Positions 59,201 through 64,000 of a DNA stretch of 64,000 nucleotides are shown piece after piece. The stretch's first letter is position 1. Each line of letters begins with the position of its first letter. Source of the stretch: Anaerolineales bacterium. Its GTDB lineage: Bacteria; Chloroflexota; Anaerolineae; 4572-78; J111. The translations under genes were made by a program, and so were the position numbers. The notes under the pieces are model-generated. The model was given only the letters and a program-made list of their open reading frames with translations, ran no database searches and was not told where the DNA came from. Where the stretch lies: contig JACKAT010000001.1 in NCBI GenBank assembly GCA_020634935.1, positions 62,001 to 126,000 of the forward strand, in the 5' to 3' direction.

Positions 59201-61069
59201 CATCGGGTAGCGTTCCGGCAGGCGCGGAATAGTTCGCCACAGCCGATTGGTCGCCAAAATGATATAGTCGCAGTCCATTAACGTGCTACGGATGAGGTCG
59301 TACTTTTGCTGGTTGTCGTCGTCGTACATCGGCAGTTGGGGCTGGCGATAGGCGTGGGCGGCGGGGTTGCCGTTCGGCTCTGGCAGGTTGGTCGGTAGCC
59401 GATCATCCCAGTGCTCGTAGGCCAGGCATGAGCCGTCGGGAACGTTGTGATAGATATAGCGCGAAAAGGTCAGCCAGGGATGTTCGGTGCCGTAAATGCC
59501 GTTGACAAAAGCGATCGACCAGATGGCTGAGCCGATGAGGGCAATGGCAGCCAGGGCGAGAGCGGGTAAGTGGTAGATGGAGATGGGAGATGGGAGATGG
59601 GAGGTGGGAGATGGGAGATGGGAGATGGGGAGATGGGGAGATGGGGAGATGGGTTGTGGGTTGGTTGGGTTGTGGGTTGGTTGGGTTGTTGGCTGGCTGA
59701 CCGGGTGGGTGATGGGTTCGTGGGTTTGGGGGAGGGGGTGAGGTTCGAGGGAGGCGAGTTCAGGTTCTGGGGCGCTGGGTTCTAAGGTTTGAGTTGATGG
59801 TTGAGGGAGGATCGTTTTGGCTGTGGCTGCTTTTTGCTTTTGCGTACCCCACTGCCATAAGGCCACGACCAGACCCGCGCCGAAGAGGGTGAAAAGCGGG
59901 ACGATGGGCGCCATGTAGCGCATGAATTTAGCCATAAAAAGGCCGGTTGGCCCGAAATAAAGCACAATCCAAGTCAGGCACAGCACTTCGCCGACTTGGG
60001 CTTTGCTCCAGACGGTTTTGACGATCACCCATAGGGTGCCGGCCAGCGCCAGCAGCCCTAACCACCAGCCCATACCCCACCGCAGTTGCTGTTCGATGAA
60101 GTACCAATAAGCAATCGTCCCGCGATATTGGCGGGTAAATGGGAAATCGGCTAAGCCGCTGACCATGTTGCCTTGTTCATCGATCACCGCCCGTTTGAAA
60201 TTTTCAAAATCGAGCAGTACAAACGGTGAAGTAATGACGAAGATTAAAAACGAGAGCGCCAGCGCCAGTAGCACCAAGCCGATCATCCGGCTTTGCCGAT
60301 GCGAGCCAGCCGGCGTCGTTTCATTTTGGCGGGCATGTCGCCCGGCCAGATAGCCGGCCATTACCGGCACGAAGATTACCGGTAGGGCGCTGAATTTGGA
60401 CGCCACCGCCAACCCAATTCCGATACCGGTGATGATCGCCGCCCCGATCGATTGGCGCTCGTACAGCAACATCGAGCCGTAGATGGCCAGCATCGTAAAG
60501 GTAGTGGTAATCGGATCGACGGCAAAGAAGTGAGCCAACTGGATTTGCAGCACGGTGAAGGTCGATAAGGCCGCGGCCAGCAACCCGCCCCCTACGCCGT
60601 AAAGCCGCCGCCCGATCAGGAAAATTAAGTAAACGGTGGCCACGTCGGCCAGAGCCGCTAATCCCCGGCCAATGAACGCATACCCTTGCCCTGTCTCAGC
60701 GGTCACGAAAAACTGAAGCCAATTCGGCGGCAAGCCCAGCGATTGAACCAGCGGCGCGACCAGTTTAAACAGATGGGCTACCAGCACCAGCGTATAGAGT
60801 GGAAAATGACCGTAAGTATAAGATCGCCGCTCTTGGGTATCGACATTCCAGAACGGGTTGAGCGTTGAGCGGCGCGGGTTGAGAAAATCGGCTGTATTGT
60901 CCGGCCATTTGATGGTGGGGGCGTAAAACGCGACGGTTGATCGCTCATCGGGGTGGGCAAAGATGCCGCCATCCCAATTGAGATTGTAAAAGCGCAAATA
61001 GGCAGCCGTTGCCAAAATAACAAACAATAAAATTGGCGCCAAACGGCGAAGAAATTTCGGGTCAAACAT
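56279..61069 (-). CDS. GT39-like and DUF2298 (YYY) fusion membrane protein
   Basis: This 1596-aa protein has two large membrane halves. The N-terminal half (residues about 1-560) starts with a helix and carries IFAHPDERSTVAFYAP, a PMT-like acidic motif for polyprenyl sugar. Residues about 435-500 are a Pro/Thr/His/Ser linker (PISPSPHLPISHLPSPTSH) coded by a GGGAGAT minisatellite at 59571-59720. The C-terminal half is DUF2298: DPFFADGIINYYYYGLFLVG with the Tyr run that gives the family its name, FADLHPHMIGIP, NTWDLPTYLGLM and FFLRDFLGGGDYYRMNTLFKF. It should modify something with sugar across the membrane; the product is unknown. ATG at 61069 is used. Confidence 0.82.
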   Translation of the reverse strand: MFDPKFLRRLAPILLFVILATAAYLRFYNLNWDGGIFAHPDERSTVAFYAPTIKWPDNTADFLNPRRSTLNPFWNVDTQERRSYTYGHFPLYTLVLVAHLFKLVAPLVQSLGLPPNWLQFFVTAETGQGYAFIGRGLAALADVATVYLIFLIGRRLYGVGGGLLAAALSTFTVLQIQLAHFFAVDPITTTFTMLAIYGSMLLYERQSIGAAIITGIGIGLAVASKFSALPVIFVPVMAGYLAGRHARQNETTPAGSHRQSRMIGLVLLALALSFLIFVITSPFVLLDFENFKRAVIDEQGNMVSGLADFPFTRQYRGTIAYWYFIEQQLRWGMGWWLGLLALAGTLWVIVKTVWSKAQVGEVLCLTWIVLYFGPTGLFMAKFMRYMAPIVPLFTLFGAGLVVALWQWGTQKQKAATAKTILPQPSTQTLEPSAPEPELASLEPHPLPQTHEPITHPVSQPTTQPTHNPTNPQPISPSPHLPISHLPSPTSHLPSPISIYHLPALALAAIALIGSAIWSIAFVNGIYGTEHPWLTFSRYIYHNVPDGSCLAYEHWDDRLPTNLPEPNGNPAAHAYRQPQLPMYDDDNQQKYDLIRSTLMDCDYIILATNRLWRTIPRLPERYPMSTRFYEALFSGELGFKQVYTVKTPAKLGPLVIDTQPADESFTVYDHPQPMLFQKTRQLSAAEWDAILGNTWQSAQWGYVGEPTLLMRLRGAQANPAPSAEAATAEQKKSLMLDTPVDELPAIDDYRWNSIANNSSLVATLLWWLTILIIGLAALPAAFLLFNHLPDRGYGLSKSLGLLLVSYFVWMSSSLVGTRWLGNTFLTAAIALLLLIASGIFLFIKYRQALLTFLWERRWLILVTEALFGLVYLIFVYLRILNPDLWHPWLGGEKMLEIGFLNAIVKSAAMPPYDPFFADGIINYYYYGLFLVGVLIKLTGIQPAIAFNLAVPTLAALTGISAFSLAGNLASAATAKTNVHLAMLRAIPAGILATFFIVFMGNIEGAAQFLRNLATVSLSDFETAIPGVNTLLLAGIGLLQVLGGEGIAAYNYWDPTRVIPETINEFPFFSFLFADLHPHMIGIPVTILFLGLAFNWIAAPTSNPTSAAKPHLSSIIHPSSFTFPVLLRWLAIPFVLGAIAVINTWDLPTYLGLMLATFVLARYRSLKAELTLGRVGLLLVTGFLFTGAVLAVTYLLYIPFFINYQPPAETGLGLVTTKTPLGQHLRIWGFFIFVIASWLWLSLIFPKTRNSLLRSASLYLRRWNVWPHLSETYNALVKRQIDASEFVPWALGLLLLITVGLFLLGYRVPAYLLPLVVLALALLFRRETSAAVAYLGLLAFTGLFILLGLEFFFLRDFLGGGDYYRMNTLFKFFIQVWIIFGIVAGVVLPQIWNASLSWSLSKAVVWRSVALILLVAGLVYPIFGTRTRVDDRFPGEQNRPPIGTLNGMAYMTTGVFEWPAGNPIELAYDYEAIRWLQDNVVGTPILAEAKIGYYREGGMRVAAYTGLPSILGGLHQNEQRYPSQVGDRDWVVNELWNTLDPNRALELIDQLNITYIYVGQVERATYGPFVGDKFEILREQGQLELVFENAKTKIYKRN
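59571..59720. repeat. In-gene GGGAGAT / GGGTTGGTT minisatellite
   Basis: Some ten units of 7 or 8 bases (GGGAGAT, GGGGAGAT) at about 59575-59652 are followed by GGTTGGTTGGGTTGT units to about 59695. They are in frame, without stop codons, in the linker of the GT39-DUF2298 protein. Related words occur between genes at 10455-10510 and 29015-29095. Confidence 0.75.
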
Positions 61070-61123
61070 AACGATAATTGTAGCGATGGGTTACAGCTTG
61101 GGCAAGTTAGGTTCGGTCATCGG

Positions 61124-62434
61124 CTAGCTCAGTTTCCAGGGCGACAGCAGATGGCCCTGGTCATCAAAGGTCAAGGGTAGTTCATCGATAATGCTCAAAT
61201 GGGGATGAGCCTCAATGTCGTCACGCAGGTTGGGGCTGACCCACAACGTATCCAGATTCATGGTATCTTCAATAAAAACCATCCGGGCCGCTTCTGGCGC
61301 CTCGCCACAGCCGCGCAGCGCCACTTGCAAAGCGCGCCGGTCATCGGGCATCGTTACCGGCAGGTGCGCCCGCCACATCCCCAGGATACCGGCTGAGATG
61401 GCGTTGGTGTACATTGCCTGCCAATCGATTTTTTGGACTACGCGTGCGGTGGTCACATTAGCCAGGCCAATGCCGTTGGAATTGCCGTGCGTTGGCTCGG
61501 TCAGGTCCAGCACGGCGATTACGGCGATGTCCGATCCCCCAAAATTCTCCGGCTCGCGCGGAATCTTGAGGCGGCCGATGACGTTGGTATCCATCCCCGT
61601 CCCGCTCACGTTTTTACCTAACTGGCGCACGACCAGCACATCGATGGCCTCAAACGGCAGCCCGGCGATCAGCGCCTTGGCTTTTGCCAGCAGCTCCGTC
61701 TCGCGTTCGCTGCCGATCTCAGCCGCGGTCAAGGCCGTAATACCGGCGGTTTGGTGGTAGGCGTTTTCCAAGAGCGCCAGCCCGCCGATTAAATTCGTGT
61801 CGCGCTCATAAATACGGGCGGCGGGCGCGATATACTTTTTCAAGGCTTGGACCCCCTGACTGTGCATCGTGGCTGCGCCGTGTTGTTTGCCCAGACCGAT
61901 AACGGCCATTTTAGCCAGACCACTTTCGATATGGCTGCGAAAGCTGGTGTGCGGTTTGATGCGGTTGATCAACAGGGTGTGGTCGGCCGCTGCCGAAATG
62001 ACATCCTGGTATAGTGGCGGCCCCCCCGGCACCTGGCCGATTTGGGTAACGTCCATTGTGGCCCGGATCTCCGCCCCCACAACTTCGGGCGCAACGCCGA
62101 GCTGGATGATCATATCGCGCTGGCCGGCGGCGGTCGCGCCGGCGTGGCTGCCCATCGCCGGGGTGATAAACGGCTCTGCGCCCATGTCGCGCAGTTGGGC
62201 TACGGTCTCTTTAACGATCAAGGCCAGGTTGGTAATCCCCCGGCTGCCGACGCCAATCGCGACGCTGTCGCCGGGCGCGATGCCCTGCAAGATACCGCTG
62301 TCGCACCAGGCTTGGCGGGTCGCTGTCGCCACATCTTCGATCTGCGGCGCATCGAAGCGCTGCGACACCGCCAGCAGCGTCGCCGGTAAATTGGTCGGAA
62401 AATTAAGCGATTGAATTTGGTCGAGTAGTTGCAT
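61124..62434 (-). CDS. LarA-like (lactate racemase domain) protein
   Basis: This 436-aa protein has the N-terminal domain of LarA. SRGITNLALIVKETV, PAMGSHAGATAAGQ and RIKPHTSFRSHIESGLAKM carry the His and Lys positions that in LarA hold the nickel-pincer cofactor, with GLGKQHGAATMH following. The C-terminal part (LPVTMPDDRRALQVALRGCG) is unlike LarA, so the reaction may differ. No larB, larC or larE gene is nearby to make the cofactor. GAGGAC lies 10 bases before ATG 62434; a TTG three bases earlier is also in frame. Confidence 0.78.
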   Translation of the reverse strand: MQLLDQIQSLNFPTNLPATLLAVSQRFDAPQIEDVATATRQAWCDSGILQGIAPGDSVAIGVGSRGITNLALIVKETVAQLRDMGAEPFITPAMGSHAGATAAGQRDMIIQLGVAPEVVGAEIRATMDVTQIGQVPGGPPLYQDVISAAADHTLLINRIKPHTSFRSHIESGLAKMAVIGLGKQHGAATMHSQGVQALKKYIAPAARIYERDTNLIGGLALLENAYHQTAGITALTAAEIGSERETELLAKAKALIAGLPFEAIDVLVVRQLGKNVSGTGMDTNVIGRLKIPREPENFGGSDIAVIAVLDLTEPTHGNSNGIGLANVTTARVVQKIDWQAMYTNAISAGILGMWRAHLPVTMPDDRRALQVALRGCGEAPEAARMVFIEDTMNLDTLWVSPNLRDDIEAHPHLSIIDELPLTFDDQGHLLSPWKLS

Positions 62435-62534
62435 CAATGGCCGTCCTCAATTAGTTTCTAGCCATTGTAACACATTTTCTCCAATAGAATAGTCGCTTTT
62501 TAGTCCTATTCATTTCCTCCAAAATTCCCTAACT

Positions 62535-62562
62535 TTGTCTCTCATCTGATTTAGTTTATAAT
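62535..62562 (+). promoter_or_regulatory. Candidate promoter of the phosphatidyltransferase gene
   Basis: TTGTCT (62535-62540) and TATAAT (62557-62562) are 16 bases apart, 104-131 bases before the possible starts. Seen by eye only. Confidence 0.4.
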
Positions 62563-62583
62563 ATTAGGAGAACAGCTTTTATA

Positions 62584-62652
62584 TGGAGTAAGGAGTAGGA
62601 AGTAAGGAGTAGAGAGTTTCCCTTACTCTCTACTCCTTACTCCCTACTTCCA
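62584..62652. repeat. GGAGTAAGGAGTAG inverted simple repeat
   Basis: Units of GGAGTA(A/G) run to about 62618 and are mirrored by TACTCCTTACTCCCTACTTCC to 62652. A single-strand version follows at 63482-63506. It lies in the leader of the phosphatidyltransferase gene and would form a long RNA stem there. Confidence 0.7.
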
Positions 62653-62665
62653 TAAGGATGGCAAT

Positions 62666-63454
62666 TTGAATGATGCGGGGAGCAACGACGATATGTTTGA
62701 CGACTCGGCCTTTCTGATCAGTAAGCAGCAGCGAATTGCGGCCTGGTTGGTCCATGCCTTTACCGCCAGTGGGGCAATATTGGGCGTACTCAGTTTGTGG
62801 GCCATTCACGAAGGGCTTTATATCCAGTCATTCTGGCTGATGGCCGCGGCCGTGTTTATCGATTCGGTGGACGGGACGCTGGCCCGGCGCGCTAAAACCA
62901 AAGTAGCAGCGCCCAAAGTTGATGGCGCCCTGTTGGATAATATCGTCGATTATTTTACCTACGTGCTGGTTCCCGCCTTTTTTATCCTGGTAACCGATTT
63001 ACTCCCGCCCGGCTGGGCCCCCATCGGCGTCAGCGTGTTAGTTTTAGCCTCGGCTTATCAGTTCACCCAATCGGAAGCCAAAACCGATGATCACTTCTTC
63101 AAAGGGTTTCCCAGTTACTGGAATATTGTTGCTTTCTACCTTTTTATCATGCAAACGTCGGTTTGGATTAACCTGTTTGTTATTTTGCTACTATCGCTGC
63201 TGGTATTCTTGCCGATCAAATATGTTTACCCATCCCGGCTCGATTACTTTTCCCCCAATCGCTGGCTGCGGCGCGGCATGTTCGGCGCAACGCTGATGTG
63301 GGCCGCGGCCACCGCCGCCATGTTGTGGATGTATCCCAACATCCAGCCGGTTTTTGTCTACATTTCGGTGGGCTATGCCATCTTCTACACTCTGGCCAGC
63401 CTGTACCGCACTTTTGTCCCCCCTGAATTTCCGGACGAAGAAGAGCATAATTAA
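62666..63454 (+). CDS. CDP-alcohol phosphatidyltransferase (phosphatidylcholine synthase-like)
   Basis: This membrane enzyme of up to 262 aa moves a phosphatidyl group from CDP-diacylglycerol to an alcohol. The catalytic motif is IDSVDGTLARRAKTKVAAPK with VDGALLDNIVDY (D-x2-D-G-x2-A-R...G-x3-D-x3-D). Six or so hydrophobic helices follow. The GALLDNIVDYFTYV form and the length recall phosphatidylcholine synthase (Pcs), which uses choline. TTG at 62666 has AAGGA before it; ATG at 62693 (GGGGAG 10 bases before) is an alternative. It is alone. An unrelated lipid alcohol cannot be ruled out. Confidence 0.75.
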   Translation: MNDAGSNDDMFDDSAFLISKQQRIAAWLVHAFTASGAILGVLSLWAIHEGLYIQSFWLMAAAVFIDSVDGTLARRAKTKVAAPKVDGALLDNIVDYFTYVLVPAFFILVTDLLPPGWAPIGVSVLVLASAYQFTQSEAKTDDHFFKGFPSYWNIVAFYLFIMQTSVWINLFVILLLSLLVFLPIKYVYPSRLDYFSPNRWLRRGMFGATLMWAAATAAMLWMYPNIQPVFVYISVGYAIFYTLASLYRTFVPPEFPDEEEHN

Positions 63455-63529
63455 CTCAAGTTGCCAGCTGTGCGCCCAAACCGAGGAGTAGGGCGTAGGA
63501 AGTAAGGATTTGGGGTAAAAACATCAATT

Positions 63530-64000
63530 ATGACCGACTTGCGTAATCCCCACGACCGGTTCTTCAAAACCCTCTTCTCGCAGCAGGCCGCCGCCCGCGA
63601 TTTTCTGCTCCACTACCTGCCCGCCGAGGTGGTTAGCCTGCTCGATTTGGCTTCGCTGCACATCCACAAAGACAGCTTCATCGACCCGGAGTTGCAAGAA
63701 CACTTTTCCGACCTGCTCTACCAGGTCCGTCTGCACACCGGTCAAGACATTTACATCTACCTGCTGTTCGAGCACAAAAGCTATCCTGAGCCGGAGATCG
63801 CCTTTCAACTGCTGCGGTATCAGGTCCGAATTTGGGAGCAAGACCGCAAACAAGGGCAGCCGTTCCGGGCTGTTCTGCCGTTGGTACTGTACCACGGTCG
63901 GCAGGCGTGGACAGTTCCGCTCGATTTTGCGGCGTTGTTTGAGTTGCCGGCGGCCTTGAGCCGGTATATGCCGACGTTCGAGTACCAGTTGACTGACCTG
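63530..64000 (+). CDS. Rpn family nuclease / YhgA-like transposase, 5' part
   Basis: The frame runs off the window end (157 residues seen). MTDLRNPHDRFFKTLFSQQA is the usual N-terminus. The PD-(D/E)XK site is in FSDLLYQVRL (Asp) and YIYLLFEHKSYPE (Glu-x-Lys), with FQLLRYQVRIWEQD and LPLVLYHGRQAW next. Rpn proteins are DNA nucleases linked to recombination and often encoded in many copies per genome. The C-terminal part is outside the window. ATG at 63530 is preceded by no strong ribosome site. Confidence 0.88.
   Translation, partial: MTDLRNPHDRFFKTLFSQQAAARDFLLHYLPAEVVSLLDLASLHIHKDSFIDPELQEHFSDLLYQVRLHTGQDIYIYLLFEHKSYPEPEIAFQLLRYQVRIWEQDRKQGQPFRAVLPLVLYHGRQAWTVPLDFAALFELPAALSRYMPTFEYQLTDL

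Noticed and set aside
61124..62434. Complete lactate racemase system
   Set aside because: Only a LarA-like protein is present; larB, larC and larE are absent here and the C-terminal part is unlike LarA.
1..64000. tRNA or rRNA genes
   Set aside because: I scanned the intergenic stretches for TpsiC-loop words and cloverleaf-like pairing and saw none; a covariance search would be needed to be sure.

Overview
The window is one continuous stretch of bacterial chromosome, about 64 kb and mostly moderately GC-rich. It has no rRNA, no recognisable tRNA, no CRISPR array and no phage genes. The gene content fits a Chloroflexota bacterium of the Anaerolineae/Caldilineae type. The hints are very large membrane glycosyltransferases of the GT39/DUF2298 ('YYY') kind, a SARP-NB-ARC-TPR regulator beside ABC-2 permeases, bacillithiol synthesis, glucosylglycerate metabolism, stand-alone solute-type domains, and a high load of small palindromic dispersed repeats. 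This placement is an inference from gene families; no marker gene is present.

Layout. 1-3.0 kb: a bacillithiol (low-molecular-weight thiol) locus with the tail of a divergent BshC-like protein, then BshA and BshB1. 3.3-10.2 kb: a BASS-family transporter, an MFS transporter, a glycogen debranching enzyme, an AraC-type regulator and an aldo/keto reductase. 10.2-11.3 kb: a repeat-rich gene desert ending in a degenerate tandem array with a strict 20-bp period. 11.3-20.7 kb: a methyltransferase, an EVE / GT1 glycosyltransferase / DUF427 operon, an orphan Phd antitoxin, a GNAT enzyme, an SBBP-type N-domain protein, a MacB-like ATPase, two small Cys-containing hypotheticals and a lipoprotein M1 peptidase. 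20.9-28.9 kb: what I read as a glucosylglycerate (compatible solute) locus, with a USP-USP-GpgS fusion, a GpgP-like histidine phosphatase, two related GT4 enzymes and a GH13_18 phosphorylase; an Ogt DNA-repair gene lies between them.

29-33 kb: a GT39-like membrane glycosyltransferase fused to two PA14 domains and an NHL propeller. 33-42.6 kb: a tiny membrane protein, a ferredoxin, an M20 peptidase, and an ABC-2 exporter (ATPase and two permeases) interrupted by a 1004-aa SARP-type regulator and followed by a CheY-like receiver. 42.7-47.1 kb: a SHOCT-like protein, a PhzF-like protein, a 3-hydroxyacyl-CoA dehydrogenase and an acyl-CoA dehydrogenase. 47.4-55.6 kb: a P1B-4-type metal ATPase with palindromic operator candidates, an AT-rich pair (812-aa coiled-coil membrane protein and a double zinc ribbon protein), a DtxR/MntR regulator, an isochorismatase-like hydrolase and a stand-alone GyrA C-terminal pinwheel. 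56-64 kb: a frameshifted DUF433 antitoxin, a 1596-aa GT39-DUF2298 fusion, a LarA-like protein, a CDP-alcohol phosphatidyltransferase (phosphatidylcholine synthase-like) and the 5' part of an Rpn nuclease.

Four small-repeat systems recur between genes: a roughly 128-bp MITE with TTACGCAGTT ends (5 copies), TGGAGC-bounded palindromes (6 copies), TAGGACAA...TTGTCCTA palindromes, and G-rich simple repeats. Several of them touch coding ends: they create spurious N-terminal extensions, abut a start codon, or supply a stop codon. The best candidates for something new are the stress-protein/GpgS fusion in its glucosylglycerate context, the 20-bp periodic array, and the AT-rich coiled-coil/zinc-ribbon pair.
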